Source: Sphingobium sp. SCG-1 (lineage in GTDB: Bacteria; Pseudomonadota; Alphaproteobacteria; Sphingomonadales; Sphingomonadaceae). From it: DNA of 64,000 nt. How positions within the stretch are numbered: position 1 is the stretch's first letter; each line of letters opens with the position of its first letter. The notes beneath the pieces were generated by a model. The model was given only the letters and a program-made list of their open reading frames with translations. It did no database searches and had not been told where the DNA came from. The translations under genes were made by a program, and so were the position numbers. The stretch spans positions 1,054,001 to 1,118,000 of the forward strand of contig NZ_CP026372.1 in the NCBI RefSeq assembly GCF_002953135.1. The letters run 5' to 3'. Positions 43,070 to 51,818 of this stretch are shown here, piece after piece.

Positions 43070-43993
43070 TCAGGCTTCCGCACGTCCGGCAAAGCGCCCG
43101 TGCCGCCGGTATTTCACCAGCCAGCCATCAGCCACCGCCGCGATGGGCGTGGGCGTGATGCCAAGTTCCGCAAAGCCCGCGGCGCCCGGCGCGACCACAT
43201 TGTCGCGGCCCAGCATCTTGAGCTGGTCGCTGGTGATCGGTCCGCCCGGCAGCATCGCAAGCGCCGAGGCCGCAGGCGCGGGTACATCCACGAACAGCTT
43301 CTTGCGGCCGATGGCATCCGCGACCCAGCGATTGATCTCCTCCATCGTCAGCACTTCCGGCCCGCCCAGTTCGAACGTCTTGCCATTTTGGCTGGCGTCG
43401 AGAGCCAGCGTCGCTATCGCCCGCGCCACATCGACGGCATAGACGGGCTGGAACTTGGTTTGCCCGCTTATCACCGGCACAACCGGTGCCATTCGGATCA
43501 ACTGCGCAAAGCGATTGAGGAACTGATCTTCGCGTCCGAACACGATCGAAGGCCGCACGATAATGGATTGCGGCAAGGCGGCCCGCACCGCTGCTTCGCC
43601 TTGGCCCTTGCTCCGTCCATAAGCCGATGCACTGTCGGCGTCCGCGCCGATCGCCGATACATGGACAAGGCTTCCCACACCTGCCGCAGTGGCCGCCTTG
43701 GCTACCGTTTCCGCGCCCTCCCGGTGAACGCGGTCGAACGCGCCGCTCAATATCCCGACCAGATTGACCACCACGTCGGCCCCCGCGACGGCGCGCGCCA
43801 CGCTGGCCGGCTTAGTGATGTCCGCCGACATAAGCTGCGTCTGGCCAAGTCCGCCCAGCGGCTTGATCCGCAGCGCATTACCCGGATTGCGCTCCGCAAC
43901 GCGGATGCGCGCGCCGCGTGCGAGCAGCTCCTGCGCCACATAGCGGCCCAGAAAGCCGCCGCCGCCGAAAATCGTAACCAGCCTGTTTTCCAT
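43070..43993 (-). CDS. NAD(P)-binding protein of the complex I NDUFA9-like SDR family
   Basis: This 307-residue extended/atypical SDR has the nucleotide-binding motif TIFGGGGFLGRYVAQELL at the N terminus, VVVNLVGIL, VHVSAIGAD and a YGRSKGQGE active-site-like stretch. It matches NDUFA9-like proteins linked to complex I or quinone biosynthesis in Alphaproteobacteria. GGAG lies six bases before the ATG at 43993. It follows the tRNA-Leu(CAG) region on the opposite strand and is the last core gene before the right island. Confidence 0.88.
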   Translation of the reverse strand: MENRLVTIFGGGGFLGRYVAQELLARGARIRVAERNPGNALRIKPLGGLGQTQLMSADITKPASVARAVAGADVVVNLVGILSGAFDRVHREGAETVAKAATAAGVGSLVHVSAIGADADSASAYGRSKGQGEAAVRAALPQSIIVRPSIVFGREDQFLNRFAQLIRMAPVVPVISGQTKFQPVYAVDVARAIATLALDASQNGKTFELGGPEVLTMEEINRWVADAIGRKKLFVDVPAPAASALAMLPGGPITSDQLKMLGRDNVVAPGAAGFAELGITPTPIAAVADGWLVKYRRHGRFAGRAEA

Positions 43994-44165
43994 GAGGAAC
44001 TCCGCCACCAAAAGCGAAAAGGGAATATCAGCCTTTCCCTTGCCCCACCGGCGCGCGGGAGACAACCGCGTCGATGCCATCCTGCAAAAATATAGCGCCG
44101 CAAAAAATGTGGGGAAGCAATTGACACCCTCCCGGCCTGCGACTATCCGCCGCTGCCTACCCCGT

Positions 44166-44252
44166 GCCCAGATGGCGGAATTGGTAGACGCACCAGCTTC
44201 AGGTGCTGGCGATCGCAAGGTCGTGGAGGTTCGAGTCCTCTTCTGGGCACCA
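44166..44252 (+). tRNA. tRNA-Leu (anticodon CAG)
   Basis: This 87-base class II tRNA has acceptor stem GCCCAGA with TCTGGGC, anticodon stem-loop CCAGC-TTCAGGT-GCTGG, T-loop GTTCGAGTC and encoded CCA (44250-44252). Its 3' end faces the right island and lies 177 bases before the integrase start, a typical attachment site. Confidence 0.97.
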
Positions 44253-44429
44253 CTACTGGCTCTGGCAGCGTCCAGATAAGTCCAGTAAGCGGCTGGTTTC
44301 ACAGCATTTCTTGACCGAGAATCGCCAGACACCGTCCGGCGAAATCCGGCTAAGGGCACCAGCAGCGACCACAAAATGCTGCTCTTTTTGGTACCCTCGG
44401 ATCGACCCGGCCTTGCTGGGAAAACGACC

Positions 44430-45665
44430 ATGCTGACCTACATCCAGATCAATGCCGCCAAGCCGAGAGCGAAGGCCTGGAACCTAACCGATTCTCAAAA
44501 CCTCTATCTCGTCATCCAGCCCAACGGCTCGAAGCTATGGCGCTTCAACTACCGCTTCCTAGACAAGCAGAAGAAGCTTCATCTCGGCGGGTGGCCAACC
44601 ATAAGCCTCGCTGAAGCGCGTGTTCGGCGCGACGAGGCCAAGAGAAAGATTGCCGAAGGGATCGATCCGGCGCTGGAGAAAAAGCGCGCACGGATCGCTG
44701 CGAAGTACGCCGCTGCCAACACCTTCGAGGCGGTCGCCGAGGAATGGCTCGTCAAATGCGAGCGCGACGGTCTCGCGCCGGTGACCGTCGACAAGATCCG
44801 CTGGCTTCTCGCCAAGGCTTATCCCTTGATCGGCACGATCCCGATCGCGCAGATCACACCGCACGAGGCGCTCGCTGTCCTTCGCAAGGTCGAGGCGACC
44901 GGCGCGTACGAAAGTGCGCGCCGCATGCGCAGCGTCCTGAGCCGGGTGTTTCGCTATGGCGTCGCGACCGTACGATGCGACAAGGACGTCGCGGCCGATC
45001 TTCGCGGCGCGATCGCCGTGCCCAAGGTCAAGCATTTCGCGGCCATCACGCGGCCTTCCGAGGTCGGCGCTTTGCTCCGGGCCATTGACGGCTATAGCGG
45101 CCACAAGGTCACCGTCATGGCAATGCGGCTCTCCCCACATGTGCTGCTTCGGCCCGGCGAGCTGAGGCAGGCCGAATGGACCGATATCGATTTCGACGAG
45201 GCAATCTGGTTCATCCCTGCGGAGCGCATGAAGATGCGACGGCCGCACCGGGTGCCGCTGTCACGGCAGGTGATCGCGATGCTCAAAGAGCTTCACGAGC
45301 ACACGCACTGGTGGAAATACCTGTTCCCGTGCCTCGGCAAGCCGCGCAAGGCGATGTCGGAGAATGCCGTCAACCAAGGTCTGCGCAAGCTCGGCTACAC
45401 GACCGACCAGATGACCGCGCATGGCTTCCGGGCGATGGCCGCGACGCTGCTCAACGAGATGGGCGAATGGAACCCTGACGCTATTGAGCGCCAGCTCGCC
45501 CATGTCGACACCAACCAGGTCCGGCGCGCTTATGCGCGCGGCGAATATTGGGATGAGCGCGTCGAAATGATGCAGCACTGGTCGGATCATCTTGATCTGC
45601 TGCGCGACGGTGGGAAGGTCCTCCGACCCGACTTCCGGGCCGCCAGGCTACAGACAAAAGCCTGA
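44430..45665 (+). CDS. Site-specific tyrosine integrase (P4 type)
   Basis: This 411-residue integrase has an N-terminal DUF4102-like arm-binding domain (WNLTDSQNLYLVIQPNGSKLWRFNYRF, LGGWPTISLAEAR) and a central SAM-like domain. The catalytic domain has Arg in LLRPGEL, HGFR and the nucleophile Tyr in the RRAYARGEYWDER region. It integrates elements into tRNA 3' ends. Its place next to tRNA-Leu(CAG), in the same direction, fits that. A strong terminator follows. Confidence 0.95.
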   Translation: MLTYIQINAAKPRAKAWNLTDSQNLYLVIQPNGSKLWRFNYRFLDKQKKLHLGGWPTISLAEARVRRDEAKRKIAEGIDPALEKKRARIAAKYAAANTFEAVAEEWLVKCERDGLAPVTVDKIRWLLAKAYPLIGTIPIAQITPHEALAVLRKVEATGAYESARRMRSVLSRVFRYGVATVRCDKDVAADLRGAIAVPKVKHFAAITRPSEVGALLRAIDGYSGHKVTVMAMRLSPHVLLRPGELRQAEWTDIDFDEAIWFIPAERMKMRRPHRVPLSRQVIAMLKELHEHTHWWKYLFPCLGKPRKAMSENAVNQGLRKLGYTTDQMTAHGFRAMAATLLNEMGEWNPDAIERQLAHVDTNQVRRAYARGEYWDERVEMMQHWSDHLDLLRDGGKVLRPDFRAARLQTKA

Positions 45666-45672
45666 CTGATCT

Positions 45673-45712
45673 TGAAGCGCCGTCGCTGTGCGGCGCTTCA
45701 TTTCTTTCTTTG
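45673..45712 (+). terminator. Terminator after the integrase
   Basis: TGAAGCGCCG (45673-45682) pairs perfectly with CGGCGCTTCA (45691-45700) and is followed by a T-rich tract TTTCTTTCTTT. Confidence 0.9.
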
Positions 45713-45769
45713 CCTCATCGACCGGCCTACCGGAGCGCCCAACCGGACCATTGCGGTACACAATATATC

Positions 45770-45794
45770 CGTTATCCTAGATATATGGATAACG
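45770..45794. promoter_or_regulatory. Inverted-repeat operator over the arsR start
   Basis: CGTTATCC (45770-45777) and GGATAACG (45787-45794) form a perfect 8-bp inverted repeat with a 9-base AT-rich spacer. The repeat overlaps the arsR ATG (45785). A dimeric ArsR bound here would block its own translation start and promoter, so autoregulation is likely. Confidence 0.7.
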
Positions 45795-46117
45795 ATTCGG
45801 CTATCACGATACTCGGTGCATTGGCGCAGTCGACCCGCCTCGACGCGTTTCGACTGCTTGTTCGGCATGAGCCCGAAGGCCTTGCAGCCGGCGAGGTCGC
45901 GAAGGCGCTCGACGTGCCGCAGAACACCATGTCGGTGCATCTCGCTACCCTGGCGCGCGCCGGGCTGATCCGGTCCGAGCGGCGCAGCCGCGTCATCAAC
46001 TACCGCGCCGATCTCGATCAGTTGAAGGCGCTCACCCTGTTTCTCGTGAAGGACTGCTGCGGCGGTAAGGCGGAGCTTTGCGAGCCGCTGATCGCCGAGC
46101 TCACCCCCTGCTGCTGA
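45785..46117 (+). CDS. arsR: ArsR-family transcriptional repressor
   Basis: This 110-residue winged-helix repressor has the ArsR/SmtB pattern ALAQSTRLDAFRLLV, AGEVAKALDVPQNTMSVHLATLARAGLIRSERRSRVINYR. It carries C-terminal cysteines DCCGGKAELC and PCC that could bind As(III). It would repress an ars operon and release on arsenite. The adjacent arsC is cut to a fragment, so the operon is broken. The start is the ATG inside the operator. Confidence 0.92.
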   Translation: MDNDSAITILGALAQSTRLDAFRLLVRHEPEGLAAGEVAKALDVPQNTMSVHLATLARAGLIRSERRSRVINYRADLDQLKALTLFLVKDCCGGKAELCEPLIAELTPCC

Positions 46118-46126
46118 AGGCCTTCC

Positions 46127-46203
46127 ATGACCGTCGATATCATCATCTATCACAACCCCGAGTGCGGGACGTCGCGCAACACGCTGGCGATGATTCAGAA
46201 CCC
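46127..46203 (+). pseudogene. arsC: Arsenate reductase (ArsC, glutaredoxin type), N-terminal fragment
   Basis: The first 25 codons read MTVDIIIYHNPECGTSRNTL and so on, the start of glutaredoxin-type ArsC with its catalytic Cys12. At about 46200 the sequence switches to relaxase coding DNA in another frame. ArsC is normally about 140 residues. The deletion that joined the two removed the rest of ars and most of the transfer region. Confidence 0.9.
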
Positions 46204-47378
46204 CGGCCGACAACGATCCCCTCCAGCAGTCGGTCGCGACGGGACGCTTGCGCAAGCTCAAGGTCATGGACTTGGCCGAGGATATCGGCGGCGGCCGCTA
46301 CCGGCTTGCGGCGGGGCTGGAGGACACGCTGCGCCGGATGGGCGAGCGCGGCGACATCGTCCGCCTCATGCAGCGCGAATTGAGCGCACGCAGGCTTGAC
46401 CGCGCCGGGGTCGAGCAGGTGGTCTCTACCAACCTCTCCGAACCGATCGTCGGCCGCGTGATCCATCGTGGATTTTCCGACGAGCATCGCGATCGCCATT
46501 TCCTGATGATCGATGGTACCGACGGCCGCGTCCATTATGTCGATGTTGGGCGTGGCGACGGGACGCCCGGTGTGCCCGAAGGCGCGACGGTCAGGATCGA
46601 GCCCAAAAGGCTGTCGGCGACCCAGGCGGATCGCACGGTCGCTGCCATCGCCCACGCGAATGGCGGCCGCTATTCGGTCGACCTGCATTTGGCGCACGAT
46701 CCCAATGCCAGCGAGGCATTCGCGACCAGCCACGTCCGCAGGCTGGAGGCGATGCGGCGCGACGGTAACGGTCCCGAGCGGTTGCCGGACGGAAGCTGGG
46801 CTGTTGCAGATAATCATCTGGCGAAGGCGGAAGCTTTTGCCCACCGCCAGCAGCGTAATCGGCCGGTGACGCTGTCGGTGCTGTCCCGCACGCCTGTCGC
46901 CGAACTTGCTTCGAGGGATGCCCCGACTTGGCTCGACCGTGCAATTGAAGGTTCTGCGCTCGCCCCGCGCGACGTCGGTTTTGGCCGCGAGGTCAGGACG
47001 GCGCTCGCGGCCCGGCGGCAATGGCTGATCGAGCAGCGACTTGCCACCGGCGAGCACGGGACTTTTCGGATGCGCGATGGTGCGGTCGAGACGCTGCGCG
47101 AACGAGAATTGCGTGGCGCCGCAGCAGGCCTCGCCGACCGGTTCGGCAAGCCGTTCGAACCGGCCCGAATGGGCGAGCGTGTCGAGGGTGTGATCGCGCG
47201 TCGTGTCGATCTGGAAAGCGGCAGTTATGCGCTGGTCGAACGGTCGCGGGATTTCACACTCGTGCCCTGGCGCGATGTGCTTGAACGCAATATCGGCAAA
47301 TCGGCATCCGGCATCCTGCGCAGTGACGGCATCAACTGGCAGTTCGGGAGAGGGCGCTCTGGGCCGACTATCGGCTAA
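46203..47378 (+). pseudogene. Second relaxase, C-terminal part only
   Basis: The frame encodes about 390 residues homologous to the left relaxase from its DPFQQS segment onward and runs to the native C terminus (YALVERSRDFTLVPWRDVLERNIGKSASGI...). The histidine-rich catalytic domain is absent. By eye it is only about half identical to the left copy over the shared part, so it comes from a different element. An in-frame ATG at 46263 could allow a truncated product without activity. Confidence 0.9.
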
Positions 47379-47607
47379 GGTCAGCCCGTACATCGGACGC
47401 GCGAAAGCGCCCTAATCCGCGCCGCAACGCGCTCAGTTCTGCAATGAAATCTGGCGACAGCCGTCAATGCACAATTTCATCAGCTTCTCTTCTTGGCTAA
47501 GGATCGCTCCGCATAAGCCATTGCGACCACGGTGGATCGTTATTCTATGTCCGCCCCGCCATATTCGATGTAAGACGTAGAAGGATGACTCTCGGGGGGA
47601 GGGGGGC

Positions 47608-49383
47608 GTGATTAGTGCAGAGGATCGGCGTCACAGCCTCAAGAGCATCCGGCGGCTTACGATCCTGGCGCAGGATCCGGCGGTTCTGATCAACGGGCGC
47701 CTGGTCCGCGCTCAGGTCGAGATCCCTGCCGAGGAACTCCTGCCCGGCCCGTGCGGCTACCGTGTAAATGTCATCGACTATGACGCTAGCGCGAACCTGC
47801 TCTACCAGCCGCTCACGCTCGGTTCGGCGCTAACCGACGAAGACGATCCCTACAAGGATCACAGCGACGCGGATCTCCTCGCAGATCCGCGTTTCCATGC
47901 GCAGAACGCCTATGCCATCTCGATGCGCATTCTCGCCCGCTTCGAGTTCGCGTTGGGTCGCCGCATTCCCTGGGGTTGTGCCGGCCACCAGCTTCATATC
48001 GCGCCGCACGCCTTTGCCGACCCAAATGCCTTTTATTCGCGCGAAGACCGCGGGTTGTTCTTTGGGTACTTCGCGGTTCCCAAGGTCGATGGCGCCGGTC
48101 ACGACACCGTCTTCACCTGCCTGTCGCACGACATCGTCGCGCATGAGACGACGCACGCGCTGCTTGATGGATTGCGCGCGGGATTCATGGAGCCATCGCT
48201 GCCGGACCAAGCGGCCTTCCATGAAGGCTTTGCAGACGTGGTCGCGTTGCTTTCGATCTTCGCTCTTCCCGAGACAATCAGGCGTCTCATCGCTGGCGAT
48301 GATGACAGCCCCTTGGTGGATGAAGCGCGCCTGACGGAAGCGAGCCTGCGCCAGTCAGCCCTGTTCGGTCTTGCCAAGCAGATGGGCACCGCCTTGTCCG
48401 GCATTCGCGGTCAAGCCCTTCGCCGCTCGGTCGAGCTGGTTCCAGGACGCGACTATCTCAGCGATCCCGAGTTTCTTGAGGAACATGCCCGAGGCGAGCT
48501 GGTAGTTGCGGCCATGCTTCGCGCGTTTCTCGCGATTTGGGTCCAGCGCCTTTCCCGATTGGGAACGATCGGCCCGGGGCAGAAGAATCTCAGCCTCGTC
48601 ATTGAAGAAGGTGCGCGCGCCGCCGACCATCTGTTGACGATCGCCATCCGGGCGATCGATTACTGCCCGCCGGTCGATCTCAGCTTCTCGGACTATCTCT
48701 CGGCGCTGCTGACGATCGACCGCGAGGTGGTTCCCGATGACCGCTATGGCTATCGCTTGGCACTGCTCGACAGTTTCGCGAGCTACGGCATCAGGCCGTC
48801 GCATAATGCCGGATCCGACGGGACTTGGAAGCGCTGCGACCGGACTTTCGTGCATAGCCGGACGCATTTTGACTCCATGCTGCGCGACCGTGAGGAGGTT
48901 TTCCGTTTTGTCTGGGAAAATCGCGTCCCGCTTGAGATCGGCGATGTCGGCTATATCGAGATCCAGTCGGTCCGCCCAAGCATCCGCGTAGCGCCCGATG
49001 GGTTCATTCTGCGCGAGACGATCGTCGAATATGTTCAGAGTCTGACCGCGACCGCAGGGGAACTGGGGACCACCTATAACGTGTCCGTTCCCGATGGGGT
49101 ACCCAAATGGAAACCGTTGCGCATTCTCGGCGGCGGGACGCTGATCTTCGACGAATATGGTCAGGTCAAATATCAGATCGCCCACCACCTCAACAAGTCA
49201 GCCGCCGACCGCGAATGGCAGGCGCGCCGGCTCCAATATCTGTCGGATCGCGGTTCGCTCGATCTTCAGGTCGATATGCGTGGCCGCTTCGCCTTGCTTC
49301 ACATGACACGGGCCACCGATGGCGGTGCCGTCCCCGACGGGCCGCCGTCGCGGCCGGGGGCGAAGGAGCGTGATCATGGCTAA
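47608..49383 (+). CDS. Gluzincin-like metallopeptidase of a defence-type cassette
   Basis: This 591-residue protein starts with GTG behind a GGGGAGGGGGG stretch. It has a zincin motif in HDIVAHETTHALLDGLR (HETTH at 179-183) and a downstream Glu at 206 in FHEGFADVVAL, the spacing of gluzincins (M4-like). There is no signal peptide or membrane segment, so it is cytoplasmic. The C-terminal half has no motif I recognise. Its stop overlaps the MBL-fold gene by eight bases. A protease role in a three-gene system with the MBL and DUF2235 genes is inferred from operon structure. Confidence 0.85.
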   Translation: MISAEDRRHSLKSIRRLTILAQDPAVLINGRLVRAQVEIPAEELLPGPCGYRVNVIDYDASANLLYQPLTLGSALTDEDDPYKDHSDADLLADPRFHAQNAYAISMRILARFEFALGRRIPWGCAGHQLHIAPHAFADPNAFYSREDRGLFFGYFAVPKVDGAGHDTVFTCLSHDIVAHETTHALLDGLRAGFMEPSLPDQAAFHEGFADVVALLSIFALPETIRRLIAGDDDSPLVDEARLTEASLRQSALFGLAKQMGTALSGIRGQALRRSVELVPGRDYLSDPEFLEEHARGELVVAAMLRAFLAIWVQRLSRLGTIGPGQKNLSLVIEEGARAADHLLTIAIRAIDYCPPVDLSFSDYLSALLTIDREVVPDDRYGYRLALLDSFASYGIRPSHNAGSDGTWKRCDRTFVHSRTHFDSMLRDREEVFRFVWENRVPLEIGDVGYIEIQSVRPSIRVAPDGFILRETIVEYVQSLTATAGELGTTYNVSVPDGVPKWKPLRILGGGTLIFDEYGQVKYQIAHHLNKSAADREWQARRLQYLSDRGSLDLQVDMRGRFALLHMTRATDGGAVPDGPPSRPGAKERDHG

Positions 49384-50692
49384 GCCGGTCAGCGCCACCG
49401 TACGCACCTACCAAGTCGGCTTCGGCGACTGTTTTCTGCTCAGCGTGCTGTATGCGGATCAGAGCGAGAAACACGTCCTGATCGATTTTGGCACGACCAA
49501 GTTGCCACCTGAAGCGCCCAAAACTCGGATGAGCGACATTGCCGGCAATATCGCCGAGCGGTGCGGCGGCAAGCTGACCGCAGTTGTCGCGACGCACCGG
49601 CACCAGGATCATATCTCTGGGTTTGCAACGACTGTGCAGGGACGCGGTTCGGGTGCGATCATCGCCGGCCTCGATCCCGATCTCGTAATCCAACCCTGGA
49701 CCGAACATCCCGATCTGGCGACGGACGCGACGGCAAGTGCCCGGGCCGACGGTACCAAGGGCATGGCCGCCGAAATTCGCTCGCTCGGGGCGATGCAATC
49801 CGTATCGGCGAACTATGTCGCCGAGGCGAAGCGGAATTACCGATATCTGCGCGGGTTCGACGAGAATCTGAAAAGCGAGCTCTCGTTCATCGGCGAGGAC
49901 AATATCGCCAACGTCGCGGCAGTGAGAAATTTGATGGCGATGGGGCATGCCAAGCGCCGCGCCGAATATCTGCATGCCGGCCAGACGACGGCACTCGCGA
50001 AACTGTTGAATGTGAAGGTGGATGTCTTCGGGCCTCCGACTGTCGATCAGCGCGCAGCGATCAAGAAGCAGCGCTCGCGCGACCCGGGTGAATATTGGCA
50101 TCTTGCCGCCAGCGCGCCGCTCGCGATCCAGGCCGAGACCGGTGCGCGCGCAGCGCCGCTTTTTCCCGACCATGTCCAAGGCCGAATCCAGAGCGAGTTT
50201 CCGGTCCAGACGCGTTGGATGATCTCCAAGGCGCGTCGGATGCGCGGCAAGCAGATGCTGCAGATCGTGCGGATGCTCGACAAGTCGCTGAACAACACCA
50301 GCCTCATTCTGCTGTTTCGGATCGGGTCGAAATCCTTGCTGTTTCCCGGCGACGCTCAGATCGAGAATTGGGGCTATGCGCTCGAGCAGGAGGCCTGGAT
50401 GGCGAAGCTCGCCGAGGTCGATCTCTATAAGGTCGGCCATCATGGCAGCCTCAACGCAACGCCGAAATCGCTTTGGGCCCAATTCGAGAAGAAGTCGGAA
50501 AATGCCGAGGATCCCGAGCGGCTCGCGACGCTGATGTCGACCCTCGAAGGGAAGCATGGGCATGCGGAAGACAGGACCGAGGTGCCCCGCGAAACCCTGG
50601 TCGAGCAGTTCCGCAAGCATTCGAACCTGCACACGACACAAACGCCCGACCCCGAAAAATTCTGGCACGACTCCGTGCTCGACGTAAGTTGA
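49376..50692 (+). CDS. Metallo-beta-lactamase-fold hydrolase (ComEC-like MBL)
   Basis: This 438-residue cytoplasmic protein has the metal motif THRHQDH with ligands H74, H76, D78 and H79, plus DCFLLSVLY near the N terminus. Later ligands are in LFPGDAQIENW and KVGHHGSLNATPKSLW. This is the MBL arrangement of ComEC C-terminal domains and related nucleases, with an extra insertion of about 150 residues between motifs. AAGGAG precedes the ATG at 49376, inside the peptidase gene. The substrate is unknown; nucleic acid or a nucleotide signal is plausible. Confidence 0.88.
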   Translation: MAKPVSATVRTYQVGFGDCFLLSVLYADQSEKHVLIDFGTTKLPPEAPKTRMSDIAGNIAERCGGKLTAVVATHRHQDHISGFATTVQGRGSGAIIAGLDPDLVIQPWTEHPDLATDATASARADGTKGMAAEIRSLGAMQSVSANYVAEAKRNYRYLRGFDENLKSELSFIGEDNIANVAAVRNLMAMGHAKRRAEYLHAGQTTALAKLLNVKVDVFGPPTVDQRAAIKKQRSRDPGEYWHLAASAPLAIQAETGARAAPLFPDHVQGRIQSEFPVQTRWMISKARRMRGKQMLQIVRMLDKSLNNTSLILLFRIGSKSLLFPGDAQIENWGYALEQEAWMAKLAEVDLYKVGHHGSLNATPKSLWAQFEKKSENAEDPERLATLMSTLEGKHGHAEDRTEVPRETLVEQFRKHSNLHTTQTPDPEKFWHDSVLDVS

Positions 50693-50704
50693 GAGGAGCG
50701 ATGC

Positions 50705-51781
50705 ATGGAGCCGCGTAACGTTGTCGTTTGCTGCGATGGGACGTCAAACGAGTTCGCCAAGGACCTGACTAACGTCGCCAAGCTCACTTATGCCTTGGTC
50801 AAGGATCCCGAGCGCCAGCTGGTCTACTATCATCCAGGGCTGGGAACGATGGCGGCACCCGGATTTCCGATGCCGATCGGTAACCGCGCGGCGCGCATCG
50901 CCGGCCTTGCCTTCGGCTACGGTATCCGGGACGATCTACGCGACGCCTATGTCTTCATCATGAACCATTGGCGGCCTGGCGACCGACTCTTCCTTTTCGG
51001 CTTTAGCCGGGGCTCATATACTGTACGCGCGCTCGCCTCGCTGATCCGGATGTACGGCGTCGCAATGCCGGGCAACGCCGCGCTCGTTCCCTACGCGATT
51101 CGGATGCTGTGGGGATTGGGCGGTGACGATCGTAAAGTCCGAGCCAAGGCCTATGACCAGGCCGATCAGTTTAAGGCGAGCTTGGCGATGGCCGACTGCG
51201 CGCCCCACTTCGTCGGCGTGTGGGATACGGTCAGCTCGGTCGGGTGGGTCGGCAGCCCGGTGTCCCTTCCCTACACGCGCACCAACGATCAGATCACGAT
51301 CTTCCGTCATGCGGTTGCGATCGACGAGCGGCGCGCGTTCTTCCGGACCAATTTGTTTCAAGCGTCGAGCGGACAGGATACTGAGCAGCTCTGGTTCCCC
51401 GGCGATCATTGCGACGTCGGTGGCGGCCATCCCGAAGCCGAGAGCGGCCTCTCCAAATATCCGCTCGAATGGATGGCTATTGAGGCCAGGTCAGGCGGCC
51501 TTCTCATCGACGAACCCCGACTTGCCGAGATTTTGGGCAAGGGACCTCCGGGCTATGCACCGGCGCGGCCCGACGCGAAGCTGCACGAGTCAATGGCCTG
51601 GTATTGGCGCCCTGCCGAATTCGCGCCGAAGGCGCACTGGGACAATGCAACCGGCAAGCGCGGTCTGCGGTGCAATATGTTTAGGCGGCGCAAGATGCTG
51701 ACTGCACCCAAGGTGCATCGCGTCGCGTGGGAAATTCCAGGATATTCGGCGCGATTGCCAGCGGATGCGGTGTGCGTCTGA
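50705..51781 (+). CDS. DUF2235 alpha/beta hydrolase (Tle1-like lipase fold)
   Basis: This 358-residue protein has the DUF2235 pattern VVVCCDGTSNEF, GFSRGSYTVRALASLI with nucleophile Ser101 and VWDTVSSVGW. A C-terminal FPGDHCDVGGGHPE carries a likely catalytic Asp/His. DUF2235 proteins include type VI effectors that cleave phospholipids. Here no secretion genes are near, and the gene follows the MBL gene after 12 bases with a GAGAGGAG site, so a self-directed effector is possible. Confidence 0.88.
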   Translation: MEPRNVVVCCDGTSNEFAKDLTNVAKLTYALVKDPERQLVYYHPGLGTMAAPGFPMPIGNRAARIAGLAFGYGIRDDLRDAYVFIMNHWRPGDRLFLFGFSRGSYTVRALASLIRMYGVAMPGNAALVPYAIRMLWGLGGDDRKVRAKAYDQADQFKASLAMADCAPHFVGVWDTVSSVGWVGSPVSLPYTRTNDQITIFRHAVAIDERRAFFRTNLFQASSGQDTEQLWFPGDHCDVGGGHPEAESGLSKYPLEWMAIEARSGGLLIDEPRLAEILGKGPPGYAPARPDAKLHESMAWYWRPAEFAPKAHWDNATGKRGLRCNMFRRRKMLTAPKVHRVAWEIPGYSARLPADAVCV

Positions 51782-51818
51782 AACCCAAATGCTGCGGTGA
51801 TGCCGGGGAGAAATGTTC

